Below, one piece after another: positions 41,567 through 51,085 of a stretch of DNA of 64,000 bases. The notes beneath the pieces are model-generated. The model was not told the origin of the DNA. It searched no databases and was given only the letters and a program-made list of their open reading frames with translations. Origin of the DNA: Candidatus Hermodarchaeota archaeon (lineage in GTDB: Archaea; Asgardarchaeota; Hermodarchaeia; Hermodarchaeales; Hermodarchaeaceae). Every line of letters starts with the position of its first letter. The first letter of the stretch is position 1. Position numbers and translations under genes: made by a program. The DNA lies in NCBI GenBank assembly GCA_016839805.1, contig JAEOTO010000031.1, positions 62,001 to 126,000 of the forward strand. The letters run 5' to 3'.

Positions 41567-42535
41567 TCAAATTTCGACTTCAAGCCCAAGGACGCGAACC
41601 ATTTCCTTGTAGCGGTTTCGGACAGTGACTTCGGTTACCCGGGCCACCGCTGCGATTTCGCGTTGGGTCCGGCGTTCCCCTTCTTGGATTGAGGCAATAT
41701 ACAGCGTAGAAGCTGCGAGTCCCGTGGGGTCCTTGCCCGCAGTGATGCCCCGTTTTTTAGCCAAACCAAGGATGCTGATAGCCCGACGTTGAACACGACT
41801 ACTGAGGCTGAGTGCCTGGGCAAATCGTGGAACGAAATCGGTAGGTTGAGAGATTGGTACACGCATATCGAGCTTTCGTAAGAGGAGTCGATAGCACCGA
41901 CCCAATTCTTTGCGGTTAATTCGACTATGATGGGCGATTTCATCAAGAGTTCGAGGAACTTGACGCAGACGGCAACCAGCATAGATGCATGCTGCAATCA
42001 TTGCTTCGATACTGCGTCCACGAATGAGATGACGTTCGACCGTGCGACGATATAAAATCGCAGAAGCTTCTTTAACGGGTCGCGGAGCGCTAAGCTGACT
42101 AGTAATACGGTCTAATTCACTCATAGCCCGAGCCAAATTCCGATCAATGCTTGAATGCACACGTGTTCGAATTTGCCATTTTCGGAGCCGATATATTTGC
42201 GCCCGAAGTCCCGGAGCTAATTTACGACCATTCGCATCTCGATCTCGCCAGTCAATGGTGGTACTCAAACCCTTATCATGACGTGTATAATCAATAGGAC
42301 CACCAGTTCGGGCACGCTTATCGCGTTCTTCACTCGTAAAGGCACGCCATTCAGGACCATGATCCATCATATGGGAATCAAGAACTAATCCACAATTGGT
42401 GCAAATGACTTCACCACGAACAGGATCACGAATCGTATCGGTACCCCCACAATCTGAGCAACCTACGATAATCTCCGTGGGTTCCCGAGATCGTTGGGTG
42501 CGTGCATATGAACCGGTTTGAGCAGGATTTGCCAT
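41567..42535 (-). CDS. tfb: Transcription initiation factor TFB (paralogue 2)
   Basis: A 322-residue TFIIB-like factor, paralogue of the neighbour, with the same zinc ribbon (CSDCGGTDTIRDP, CTNCG), B-finger, two cyclin folds and BRE-reading helix. The proteins differ at the N-terminus and across many core positions, so they may serve different promoters. The 324-bp upstream region contains an inverted-repeat promoter-like element. TFB copy number is often used for stress-specific programmes in archaea; that is inferred. Confidence 0.96.
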   Translation of the reverse strand: MANPAQTGSYARTQRSREPTEIIVGCSDCGGTDTIRDPVRGEVICTNCGLVLDSHMMDHGPEWRAFTSEERDKRARTGGPIDYTRHDKGLSTTIDWRDRDANGRKLAPGLRAQIYRLRKWQIRTRVHSSIDRNLARAMSELDRITSQLSAPRPVKEASAILYRRTVERHLIRGRSIEAMIAACIYAGCRLRQVPRTLDEIAHHSRINRKELGRCYRLLLRKLDMRVPISQPTDFVPRFAQALSLSSRVQRRAISILGLAKKRGITAGKDPTGLAASTLYIASIQEGERRTQREIAAVARVTEVTVRNRYKEMVRVLGLEVEI

Positions 42536-42858
42536 TTCTATTCTACCAATGAACGTGATATTTGCACGGAGGCGACATAGGCTCTCCTTTTGACAGATTC
42601 CTATCTTATGGGAGGAGTCCTTGCAGGGATTCGTAATAAGGGGATAACCTCTCCGAGCTCATGATAAGACACATATGGAGAGTGAGAGACGGTGTTATAT
42701 CTAAGCGAGTAACCCCGCGCGATCCTACGAAACGTTTTTAAGGTTTCGAGGTATCCTTCGGAGCTTTTCCTAGTATATAAATGTTTATTATAAACTCATA
42801 TTTTACGACTAAAAACGAAAACCAGTCCCGAATAATCCAAACCAGCCACAGTGACCTT
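42536..42858. other. Intergenic region upstream of TFB2
   Basis: 323 bp without a gene. It carries the promoter-like element at 42728-42748, a GC-rich leader-like part (42560-42720) and an AT-rich stretch with TATATAAA near 42775. No RNA gene identified. Confidence 0.6.
42728..42748. promoter_or_regulatory. Symmetric BRE-TATA-BRE-like element
   Basis: CGAAAC and GTTTCG form an inverted repeat flanking GTTTTTAAG. On the minus strand this reads CGAAAC-CTTAAAAAC, close to BRE plus TATA, about 190 bp upstream of TFB2; on the plus strand it reads CGAAAC-GTTTTTAAG, also promoter-like. Confidence 0.4.
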
Positions 42859-43725
42859 TCAGATTTGCTTCTCACATGCATTGCAGAAACGCGATCCACG
42901 GATAACCGTAGCGTTACAGTGGGGGCATCGCGATTGACCAGCAGGAGCTTTCTGTCCAGTTCCCTTAAGATGTTTCTTTACTTTACCTTTAAGCCCAGAA
43001 ATGGCTTGGGCGCTAGGAGAACTCCCCTTCGACGGAGGGGGCGCTTCTTCGACGGCACGTGGTGCTGGCATAGGTGGTGGTGCTTCCATAGCCGTTGGAG
43101 GAGTAACGGGTGGGGCTGAGGTCTGAACAGCGGGAATCGCAGATTCGGCGTGTGGGGCTGGAACCGGCGTAAAAGCAGGCTCTGGAGCCGTCACTTCCGC
43201 TTCAGGAGCAGTGACAACATGGAGGGGAGGTGAACGAGTGAAAAAACCACTGATACCAGTTACTAACAAGCCAATAAAGCCGACAAAGGCAGATGCTACA
43301 GCGAATTCAAGGAATAGAGCAATTACTGATACCCCACCAGCGATAATACGTAGTGTTTCAGCAATCCCTGAAAGAGCTCCGAGAAATGGGATGTATGTGT
43401 TGACAAAACCTTGAAAGGCAGTCCAAGCAGCTTGAATTTGGTCCATAGATAGTGGGCCAAATTCTGTACCAGTCAATAGCGACGCGTTAGCCGCAAGGAA
43501 AATCATGAAACCCAGGTAAATCAGAAATGAAAAGAGAAGGAGATGTAGCACACGATAGCGTCCTCCAATCCCGATTACTAGACAGCATAAGATAAACCCA
43601 GTTAGCGGTAGCCACATTGCAATTTCTAGCGGGATGAATGTCAATCCCGTTAGGATGATAAAAACAATCAGCATGATTATACCGGAAAGGACTGCGAGAG
43701 GACTGCGGTCCATTGGAAGCACCAA
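42859..43725 (-). CDS. Membrane protein with C-terminal zinc ribbon
   Basis: A 288-residue protein. Residues 1-170 contain five or six membrane helices; residues about 185-250 are proline-alanine-rich and probably disordered (VTAPEAEVTAPEPAFTPVPA); the C-terminus is a zinc ribbon CPHCNATVIRGSRFCNACEK. Such zinc-ribbon membrane proteins are common in Asgard and other archaea, with unknown role. ORF starts at ATG 43725. Confidence 0.8.
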   Translation of the reverse strand: MVLPMDRSPLAVLSGIIMLIVFIILTGLTFIPLEIAMWLPLTGFILCCLVIGIGGRYRVLHLLLFSFLIYLGFMIFLAANASLLTGTEFGPLSMDQIQAAWTAFQGFVNTYIPFLGALSGIAETLRIIAGGVSVIALFLEFAVASAFVGFIGLLVTGISGFFTRSPPLHVVTAPEAEVTAPEPAFTPVPAPHAESAIPAVQTSAPPVTPPTAMEAPPPMPAPRAVEEAPPPSKGSSPSAQAISGLKGKVKKHLKGTGQKAPAGQSRCPHCNATVIRGSRFCNACEKQI

Positions 43726-44077
43726 TACCTAGCATTCGTATAGACCGTTATTAAGTGCTTGGGCAACAACTTGGAATTGCATCGGAAAAAGATATAAACC
43801 GCAATTACTATTGCGTCCTCATCCTGATTCGATTTGAATGGAGGTGTAAGCTCTATGCCGGTGTTAATCTTTCTCACTCAATGGCCCTGCTTGTTCTGTG
43901 GAGTCGGCATTACTGCTACCTCCGGAGACAGGCCCTAGTATTACCCATTTTTGAGGGATTCCAGTTGCCCGCTCCCTTCCTCTGAATATTGAGCCTTCAG
44001 ACATTTCCTGCTCGAAGTCTGGGTATCTTGAGATTGTGGAGAGGCAAATAAACTCGTAAGAAAGGGATAGAAGAAAA

Positions 44078-44893
44078 GTGCCGAATAATCCAGCTCCGTA
44101 CATTAGCAAGCGCAGTCTAGCGCAACGAGAAATGAGTAAAGGTGATGGCCAACGGGGACGGTTAACAGATCTTCCCGAAATCACGCTCGCATCAGTGCAA
44201 ACGGACGCTATCGATTCCAAACTGGCAACAGACGTCACAGGAATAATAAGCGCCGGAAAAGAAGCCACCGTATTCTACGCGTTATGGCGAGATTTTCCCC
44301 TAGCCCTCAAGGTTTACCGGCTACATGCAACCCCACACGCGAAGAGTGGCAAGCGTAAGAAAATGGGCGGTGGAAAAAGAGGTTTTTCACAAGACATCAT
44401 GAGCTATTGGGCCTCACGAGAATTCTGGATACTTGACCGGGCATTTCGTGCTGGCATTGATGTTCCTACCCCAGCCCAACACGCAGATAATATGTTCACA
44501 GCACGATTCCTTGGAGACAATGGGACCCCAGCCCCTCTTCTAAAGGACGCAACTATTGAGCATCCGAACCGTCTCTTTGGTGCAATCATCGACCAAATCT
44601 TTGCCTTATACCGGACATTCATCATTCACGGCGATCTCTCAAGCTTTAACATCCTATACTTCCAAAAAGAACCATGGATCATAGACTTTCCACAGGCGAT
44701 TGATTTTGCTTCACGACCTGGACGTCACCGCGTGTTGGAACAAGGACGGCAAATTCTTCTTCGTGACATCACTAATATCGTCAAGTTTTTTGAACGGTAC
44801 GGAATCACTGCTGAAGCTGAAGCCCTATGTGTGGAATGTATGGAACAGGTCGATCTCCATGACTCCTTTAACCCGAAAACCCTCATACGCTAG
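44078..44893 (+). CDS. rio1: RIO1-type serine kinase/ATPase
   Basis: A 271-residue RIO-domain protein. The ATP loop is ISAGKEATVFYA, the catalytic loop HGDLSSFNILY and the metal-binding IIDFPQAID, as in RIO1; the flexible segment KSGKRKKMGGGKRGFSQD is RIO1-like. It works in maturation of the small ribosomal subunit. The start is GTG at 44078; an ATG at 44132 is possible. Its stop TAG lies within the palindrome CTAG shared with the fdhD stop on the other strand. Confidence 0.92.
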   Translation: MPNNPAPYISKRSLAQREMSKGDGQRGRLTDLPEITLASVQTDAIDSKLATDVTGIISAGKEATVFYALWRDFPLALKVYRLHATPHAKSGKRKKMGGGKRGFSQDIMSYWASREFWILDRAFRAGIDVPTPAQHADNMFTARFLGDNGTPAPLLKDATIEHPNRLFGAIIDQIFALYRTFIIHGDLSSFNILYFQKEPWIIDFPQAIDFASRPGRHRVLEQGRQILLRDITNIVKFFERYGITAEAEALCVECMEQVDLHDSFNPKTLIR

Positions 44894-45702
44894 GCTGTAG
44901 GAAGAGCGAGCCGATCAGGGTGCGTGTAAACATTCATACGCCCACCCCGTACAAACCCAATCAACGTAATCCCAGCGGCATCCGCTAATTCAATACCCGA
45001 ATCCACGGCTGCACTAATCGATGCCAAAATTGGTATTTGGGCTACAGCCACCTTCAAAACCAAATCCGCAGTGAGACGTCCCGAACACACCATCATAAGT
45101 GAATTAAGATCTTCAGCCTGTTCCAGCCCTTTGCCTATTACTCGGTCTACAGCATTATGCCGACCTACATCCTCCGCAAGAATCACAAGGTCCCCATTTT
45201 GATCCGCTAACGCTGCACCATGAGTTCCTCCCGTTTCACGATATATTTCCATTTCAGCATTCAAGCTCTGCACTGCCTTACGAATTGAGTTTAGCTGCAC
45301 GGAATAAGGTGCTTCAACAGGGGGAAGATCACAAGCTTGCCATGTCCCAATGGCACTTTCCTCTGGGCCACACACCCCCGTTACTAGTCGTGCAGTAGGT
45401 CGAAGAGCTGCTAACTTTTCGCGAATGTTACAAGTCTCTGAAACCCGAACCTTAGCTAGCTGGCTACGAACTGTTATCTGAATAAGATCCAAGGGTGTTG
45501 ATACTAGACGCGATGTAAATAATAATCCCAATATCAGTAATTTCGGCTCATAAGGGATAGTCCGAATAAGGGCAAAGTTTTCCTCTCCCTGTGAATCCAT
45601 TAGGATGATTCGGAGCCCTGTTTCTCGTACAACTGGATCATGGATCTCTGTGCATTGATCTTCTTCACAGCGAAGGATTGGAAATTTTCGCGTTATTACC
45701 AT
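44890..45702 (-). CDS. fdhD: FdhD, formate dehydrogenase sulfurtransferase
   Basis: A 270-residue FdhD/NarQ-family protein, which transfers sulfur to the molybdenum/tungsten cofactor of formate dehydrogenase. Conserved parts are ETGGTHGAALADQNGDLVIL, EDVGRHNAVDRVIGKGL, and VCSGRLTADLVLKVA. The cysteine loop reads TGVCGPE instead of the usual CxxC, so one of the two cysteines is missing. The frame is open to 45873, but 45702 gives the family start. No formate dehydrogenase is in the window; the AOR is another bis-pterin enzyme. Convergent with rio1, sharing the CTAG palindrome. Confidence 0.9.
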   Translation of the reverse strand: MVITRKFPILRCEEDQCTEIHDPVVRETGLRIILMDSQGEENFALIRTIPYEPKLLILGLLFTSRLVSTPLDLIQITVRSQLAKVRVSETCNIREKLAALRPTARLVTGVCGPEESAIGTWQACDLPPVEAPYSVQLNSIRKAVQSLNAEMEIYRETGGTHGAALADQNGDLVILAEDVGRHNAVDRVIGKGLEQAEDLNSLMMVCSGRLTADLVLKVAVAQIPILASISAAVDSGIELADAAGITLIGFVRGGRMNVYTHPDRLALPTA

Positions 45703-45853
45703 CGGAATCAACTCATCCAGTACAACTTGGTATCTTAAGCTACTAGAAATAAATACTCGATTATTCGAGCACTCTCTTTTACGCGCTGCGCATGAACAAG
45801 GAAAGAATGAAGCTCTGATATTGTAAAAGCTCTGGATTATTACCGAAATTACG

Positions 45854-46339
45854 ATGAGACAACACGGTCTCATCTACTCACGAATTGGTAAAACCTTGTC
45901 AATAGTGCTAATCTCTGCTATCTGCGTTGTCATACTCCTCATTCTCATTTCCGTTATGTATCAAGTGACGTTTCCCTCAATCTTGAGCTTTGGCTGCTTC
46001 TGGTTTGTATTTCTGTGTTTGGCCTTTCCATTCAGCTTACTAGGTATATCTTATGAACTGAAGGTCGGAGATTTTCGTGTGGTTCCCGTTCCCGCAATCC
46101 TGATCAGTCTCACCCTCTGGGTCGTCTCTGGCGCCATCAATCCGTTGGAGTGTTCCGTTGGAGCTGAAATCTTCAAGTACTTGCCTACTGCTGCAGGATT
46201 TCGAATACTGACTGCAGTCATTTTCAACCGGGGTCTCCAGTACTTCAATGAAGCCCTATTCATCATTGGTGGCTGGTTGATAATCGGACTGATTGCTCTT
46301 GCGATCATTGTCACCAAGAATGTACGTGAAGGTCTCTAG
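45854..46339 (+). CDS. Four-helix membrane protein, unknown
   Basis: A 161-residue protein with hydrophobic helices at about residues 13-36, 43-63, 76-92 and 135-155. The third loop holds a conserved-looking INPLECSVGAEIFKYLP. No family recognised. It is divergent from fdhD (151 bp) and its stop directly abuts the stop of the next convergent gene. Confidence 0.65.
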   Translation: MRQHGLIYSRIGKTLSIVLISAICVVILLILISVMYQVTFPSILSFGCFWFVFLCLAFPFSLLGISYELKVGDFRVVPVPAILISLTLWVVSGAINPLECSVGAEIFKYLPTAAGFRILTAVIFNRGLQYFNEALFIIGGWLIIGLIALAIIVTKNVREGL

Positions 46340-46771
46340 CTAACCTGTCATTTCTTTCCATGTAAAGAGCAAGGGAATGAGCACCAGGATCAAGATCGTA
46401 GTATTGAGCATCACATTGATGATGACTCCAAACCACCACGAAATCCCTGTATCTAACAGGTACCATAGGAGTACGCTTACGAGTACACAGTACCAGGCCC
46501 ATCCTTCTTGACTCCTGAAAGGAAAGTAGGCAATGAAGAACATGGTAATCCCCCACCCCATCACGGTTGCACCCCATGCACCATACACCCAGGCTTGAAA
46601 TGCTTGAGCGGGCGATGGGACAGGATTAGCTCCCCAGAACACCGGATTAATCTGAACATTGAAGAAGGCGAACACAATTGTCGAATTCAGTAATGCCATA
46701 ATTGTACCAAAGGCGATAATGAAGATACTCACGACTAGCAGCCAGTAACGCCACAATCGGAAATATGACAT
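46340..46771 (-). CDS. Four-helix membrane protein, unknown
   Basis: A 143-residue protein with helices at about 10-30, 58-80, 88-105 and 115-135, rich in tryptophan. The loop FWGANPVPSPAQAFQAWVYG resembles small DUF-type archaeal membrane proteins, but I do not assign it. Stop codon directly abuts the preceding convergent gene. Confidence 0.65.
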   Translation of the reverse strand: MSYFRLWRYWLLVVSIFIIAFGTIMALLNSTIVFAFFNVQINPVFWGANPVPSPAQAFQAWVYGAWGATVMGWGITMFFIAYFPFRSQEGWAWYCVLVSVLLWYLLDTGISWWFGVIINVMLNTTILILVLIPLLFTWKEMTG

Positions 46772-46843
46772 AAGGTAAACCTCAATTACTCTCTATGAGG
46801 TGCTAGGGATTATAAGCGTGAACTATGCAGACTATTCTCACAG

Positions 46844-47575
46844 GTGAAAAGACAAATGAAGATTCTGGCCCTCAATAGTAGTCCTCGAAAAGCGCGGGGT
46901 GGTACATCCCTTTTACTCAAGACATTCCTTGAAGGTGCTAAGGAGGCTGGAGCCGAGATTGCCCTCTTGTATGTCCATGACCTTAAAATCAAGCCCTGTC
47001 AAGGCTGTTTTGCTTGCTGGGTTAAAACCCCAGGTATTTGTGTCCAAAAAGATGACATGCAAGACCTGTTAGCAAAATGGCAAAAGGCAGATGTATTGGT
47101 ACTTGCCACACCAGTGTTTGTGGATGGAATGACAAGCACGATGAAAGCAGTGCTGGACAGGTCGATTCCGTTGGTGCAGCCTTTCTTTGAAATCCGCGAC
47201 GACCATTGCCGTCATCCTCTCTTACATGACCGGAAACCCATCAAGGTGGTTTTGGTCTCGGTTTCTGGTTTTACCGAATTGGATAATTTCGATCCATTGC
47301 TAGCTCACATTAAGGGATTCTGCAAGAATTTGAGCGGGGAATTTGTTGGTGCGATTCTTCGTCCGCTAGGAGCTCAACTCGAGGGGTTCAAACGCATGGG
47401 ATTACCTGTCGATGATATCTTTGACACCATCAAACAAGCCGGCAAAGAACTTATCCAAAAGGGGAGAATTAATTCTAAGATGCAAGAGAATATTAGTCGG
47501 GAGATTGTCCCCCGGGTGGAATACATAAAACGTCTGAATGCCGGTTTTCAACAGCAAATTGATGCCAACAAATAA
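46844..47575 (+). CDS. Flavodoxin-fold FMN/Fe-S flavoprotein
   Basis: A 243-residue NADPH-dependent FMN-reductase-family protein. The FMN phosphate loop is LALNSSPRKARGGTS, followed by a cysteine motif CQGCFACWVKTPGICVQKDD typical of iron-sulfur flavoproteins (Isf), and ATPVFVDGMTSTMKAVLDR contacts the flavin ring. It moves electrons between ferredoxin or NAD(P)H and an unknown acceptor. GTG 46844 and ATG 46856 are both possible starts. Confidence 0.88.
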   Translation: MKRQMKILALNSSPRKARGGTSLLLKTFLEGAKEAGAEIALLYVHDLKIKPCQGCFACWVKTPGICVQKDDMQDLLAKWQKADVLVLATPVFVDGMTSTMKAVLDRSIPLVQPFFEIRDDHCRHPLLHDRKPIKVVLVSVSGFTELDNFDPLLAHIKGFCKNLSGEFVGAILRPLGAQLEGFKRMGLPVDDIFDTIKQAGKELIQKGRINSKMQENISREIVPRVEYIKRLNAGFQQQIDANK

Positions 47576-47592
47576 GCCGTATATAGACTAGC

Positions 47593-48252
47593 CTACGTTC
47601 TGGTTTTATTGTGAGTCTTTTTCTTTCGTCTTAACGGAGGGAAGAGACGGCCTGTGCGTTCCATATAGTCTCGATATTCATCGCCAAATTGTTCAATCAT
47701 CATCTCTTCCTCAACGCGCATACGAGATGTAACCACAATCAGACCAAGAAGAATAATGACTAAGAGAATAATGTTGAGGCAAATGAGGAACAATCCGAGG
47801 TTAAAGATGAAGTAGACCAGGTACATGGGATGGCGGATGTATTTGTATGGACCACTTGTGATTAGCGTATGACCTTCTTTGATTTCCAATGTTCCGGAGA
47901 CTTGTCGACCTAGATGGATGCCCACGCACGTAATCCCAAATATCATTGCTATACAGATTACCACACCTATCCATTGAATCCAAGCTAAATTTACTAAAAT
48001 CAGTTGAGTGACCGGAGGTATCAGGAAGGGAAACAGACTCCAGATTACAATAAACACAATCATAGCATAGACTACTACTATTCGTAAAATCACCAACCAC
48101 TTACTCTCGTATTTTACCTGATCAGTCCACCGTTCTTTTCGAGTTCGTTTCTGCCCAGGGGGTCGAGCTTTACGACCATAATATCCGCGAATCACCATGA
48201 ATACGATGAAGAGCATAAGCACCGCGAATTGAAAGAAAAGCGGTTCAAACAT
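47593..48252 (-). CDS. Isoprenylcysteine methyltransferase-like membrane protein (second copy)
   Basis: A 219-residue membrane protein with five helices and the ICMT/PEMT SAM-binding motif HTLITSGPYKYIRHPMYLVY, then RVEEEMMIEQFGDEYRDYMERTG, as in the protein at 23526-24104. The tail is basic (PPLRRKKKTHNKTRT). Could methylate prenylcysteine or lipids. The ATG at 48252 has GGAGG 10 nt upstream; a TTG at 48270 is open too. Confidence 0.86.
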   Translation of the reverse strand: MFEPLFFQFAVLMLFIVFMVIRGYYGRKARPPGQKRTRKERWTDQVKYESKWLVILRIVVVYAMIVFIVIWSLFPFLIPPVTQLILVNLAWIQWIGVVICIAMIFGITCVGIHLGRQVSGTLEIKEGHTLITSGPYKYIRHPMYLVYFIFNLGLFLICLNIILLVIILLGLIVVTSRMRVEEEMMIEQFGDEYRDYMERTGRLFPPLRRKKKTHNKTRT

Positions 48253-48418
48253 GATAACAACAGCCTCCAAGTTAAGAAGTCTATCCTAAAAACAAGCATA
48301 TAAGCGGTTACACAAGTGCTATCGGAGCTTAGATATTAATGTTAACTGCGTTACAGAAAATCACTTAAGAACTTCAACGATAAAGCTCAGTTGCATTTGT
48401 GGATCAGGATGGAGTCTA

Positions 48419-50083
48419 ATGAAACGTGAACCGATTCGAGCCTACCGTGGTACCAAATTACATTGTAAGAATTGGCAGATCGAAGCCATTATTCGTATGC
48501 TCCAAAACAATTTGGATCCTGATGTGGCGAAGGATTGGGAGAATCTCATCGTGTATGGTGGCATCGGTCAAGCGGCTAGGAACTGGGATTGTTTCGATAA
48601 GATTGTGGAAACGCTGCTTGAGCTAGAGCCCGATGAAACGATGTTGGTTCAGTCTGGTAAGCCTGTCGCAGTTTTTAAGACCCACTCGGATGCGCCGCGT
48701 GCCCTCATCGCGAATTCTTTAATCGTTCCGTTCTGGGCTACTGAAGAGAACTTCCATAAGCTGTACAAGCAGGGCTTGACCATGTTCGGACAAATGACCG
48801 CAGGGTCCTGGATTTACATCGCGACTCAAGGAATCCTTCAAGGAACCTTTGAAACCTTTGCCGCAGTCGCAGACCGTCATTTTGGGGGTACTCTGAGAGG
48901 GAAACTGACACTCACTGGTGGCGTTGGAGCAATGGGTGGTGCACAACCATTGGCAGTTACATTCAATGAGGGCGTGGTCATTGCTGTTGATGTTGATGAA
49001 GCTGCCATCGATAAGAGGATGCGCGCCGGTTATTGTGAATTGAAAACTGATAGCCTTGACGAAGCGATATCCCTTGCTGAAGAAGCATTAGAAAAGCAAA
49101 TTCCCCGATCAATCGGGTTGGTCGGTAACACTGCTGAAACACACCCTGAAATCGTCAAACGTGGAATCAAAATAGATGTAGTAACCGACCAAACCGCCGC
49201 ACATGACCCATTAACAGGGTATTATCCAACAAGATATAGCAAGGAAGAAGCAGACCAGTTGCGAGAAAAGGACCCTGAGGACTATATTCGCCATTCGAAA
49301 GAGTCAATGCTCCACCATGTCAAGGCAATACTTCAACTCCAAGAACAAGGAACGATAGCGTTTGATTACGGGAATAACCTTCGGCAGCATGCAAGGAAAA
49401 TTGCTTGGGATGAGAAAAAGAACCGATGGAAGTATCCAGGTTTTGTCGAAGCGTATATTCGTCCGTTGTTCTGTGAAGGGAGGGGCCCCTTCCGATGGGT
49501 TGCTTTGTCCGGTGAACCTGCTGATATTTACAGAACGGATGATTTGATTCTCGAACTCTTCCCTGACAATAACATTTTGAAACGCTGGATTAAACTAGCA
49601 CATGAAAAGGTGCAGTTCGAAGGACTTCCTGCCCGGGTGTGTTGGCTTGGATATGGTGAACGGGCTAAGTTTGGCAAAGCTCTCAACGACTTGGTAGCAA
49701 GTGGAGAACTGAAAGCACCAATCGTTATCGGTCGTGACCATCTTGATGCCGGTTCTGTAGCTTCCCCGAATCGTGAAACAGAAAGCATGCGTGATGGTAG
49801 CGATGCGATTGCTGATTGGCCTGTATTGAATGTCCTTATCAATGCGGTCGCAGGGGCTACCTGGGTATCGCTGCATCAAGGTGGAGGTGTGGGCATTCCC
49901 TATGCTATCTCTGCTGGGCAAGTTTCAGTTGCAGATGGCACCAAAGAAGCTGAAAGAAGGTTACTTCGGGTGTTGACTACAGATCCTGGGATGGGTGTTG
50001 TTCGCCATGTTGATGCTGGGTATCCAGAAGCGATTAGTTTTGCCAAAAAACTGGGAATGAAAATCCCCTTTCTTAATCCATAG
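48419..50083 (+). CDS. hutU: Urocanate hydratase
   Basis: A 554-residue NAD-dependent urocanase, the second step of histidine degradation, converting urocanate to imidazolone propionate. The start [20 protein letters not shown] and the NAD-binding [19 protein letters not shown] with catalytic-region YGNNLRQHA and [17 protein letters not shown] are characteristic. Full length. First gene of the hutU-ftcD-hutI operon; 17 nt to ftcD. Confidence 0.97.
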   Translation: MKREPIRAYRGTKLHCKNWQIEAIIRMLQNNLDPDVAKDWENLIVYGGIGQAARNWDCFDKIVETLLELEPDETMLVQSGKPVAVFKTHSDAPRALIANSLIVPFWATEENFHKLYKQGLTMFGQMTAGSWIYIATQGILQGTFETFAAVADRHFGGTLRGKLTLTGGVGAMGGAQPLAVTFNEGVVIAVDVDEAAIDKRMRAGYCELKTDSLDEAISLAEEALEKQIPRSIGLVGNTAETHPEIVKRGIKIDVVTDQTAAHDPLTGYYPTRYSKEEADQLREKDPEDYIRHSKESMLHHVKAILQLQEQGTIAFDYGNNLRQHARKIAWDEKKNRWKYPGFVEAYIRPLFCEGRGPFRWVALSGEPADIYRTDDLILELFPDNNILKRWIKLAHEKVQFEGLPARVCWLGYGERAKFGKALNDLVASGELKAPIVIGRDHLDAGSVASPNRETESMRDGSDAIADWPVLNVLINAVAGATWVSLHQGGGVGIPYAISAGQVSVADGTKEAERRLLRVLTTDPGMGVVRHVDAGYPEAISFAKKLGMKIPFLNP

Positions 50084-50100
50084 AGATGGTGAGATATACG

Positions 50101-51045
50101 ATGGAACGAATTGTTGAATGTGTACCGAATTTCAGTATTGGTGATGATGCAAAAACCATTGAGATGATTGTGAATGTTATTCGTCAAACTGAAGGCGTCT
50201 ATTTGCTTGATTATGAACACGATACTGCCTATAACCGATTAGTGGTAACTTATTTCGGTGAACCGGAAGCCACCAAAAAGGCTATGCTTAATGCAGGACG
50301 AGTCGCCGTCGAACGCATTGATATGCGGAAACACCAGGGTCAACACCCTCGTATCGGAGCTTTGGATGTTGCTCCATTTGTGCCTATTAAAAACATCACT
50401 GTCGAAGAATGTATCAACCTGTCCAAGGAATTTGCTAAGGCTTTTGCAGAAGAGCACAAAGTTCCCGTGTATTTGTATGGTGAAGCAGCTGAAACTCCGG
50501 AGAAAGGGGATGTGGATTGGATTCGTAAGGGTGAATGGGAAGCTCTTGCGGAGAATATGAAAGACCCGGAGCGAAAACCAGCTTTTGGCCCAGTAAAACC
50601 ACATCCTACTGCTGGAGCTACGATGACTGGTGCCCGAGAAGTCATGGTCGGGTTAAATATCAACCTAGGGACTACGGATCTCCGTATCGCAAAAGCTGTG
50701 GCAAAAGCGATTCACCGGAAGAAGGGAGGATTAGTACGAATCAAGGCAATGGGCTGTCTATGGGAAGACCGAGGAATTACCCAAATAGGGATTACGAACA
50801 CCGATTTTCGTAAATCACCGTTATATCGACAGATGGAATTAGTTAAAATCGAAGCCGCCCGATATGGAGTTCAGGTTGTTGGTGCTGAGTTTTGTGGACT
50901 CGTACCAATTGACGCACTAGTTGATGTAACCAATTACTATCTTCGACTTGAAGGATTCTCAAAATCGGATTTGCTAGAAGTCGCCATTGACCGAAAACTT
51001 GCAGAACTCAACCCAAAACACGCTAGCACCATCTCATGTAAATAA
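50101..51045 (+). CDS. ftcD: Glutamate formimidoyltransferase (single domain)
   Basis: A 315-residue formiminotransferase, transferring the formimino group of N-formiminoglutamate to tetrahydrofolate or an archaeal pterin and releasing glutamate. The start ERIVECVPNFSIG and the HQGQHPRIGALDVAPFVPI and GVQVVGAEFCGLVP motifs are typical. There is no C-terminal cyclodeaminase domain, unlike the animal enzyme. The ATG at 50101 is preceded by GGTGAG; the frame is open from 50086. It stands between hutU and hutI. Confidence 0.95.
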   Translation: MERIVECVPNFSIGDDAKTIEMIVNVIRQTEGVYLLDYEHDTAYNRLVVTYFGEPEATKKAMLNAGRVAVERIDMRKHQGQHPRIGALDVAPFVPIKNITVEECINLSKEFAKAFAEEHKVPVYLYGEAAETPEKGDVDWIRKGEWEALAENMKDPERKPAFGPVKPHPTAGATMTGAREVMVGLNINLGTTDLRIAKAVAKAIHRKKGGLVRIKAMGCLWEDRGITQIGITNTDFRKSPLYRQMELVKIEAARYGVQVVGAEFCGLVPIDALVDVTNYYLRLEGFSKSDLLEVAIDRKLAELNPKHASTISCK

Positions 51046-51085
51046 AGTGGCTATTTAATAGGCTCAAATACCTTGTTTGGTAACA

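Noticed and set aside
42560-42720. Possible tRNA or SRP RNA in the leader of TFB2
   Set aside because: GC-rich, but no cloverleaf, no conserved SRP or RNase P motifs and no C/D or H/ACA boxes could be found by eye.
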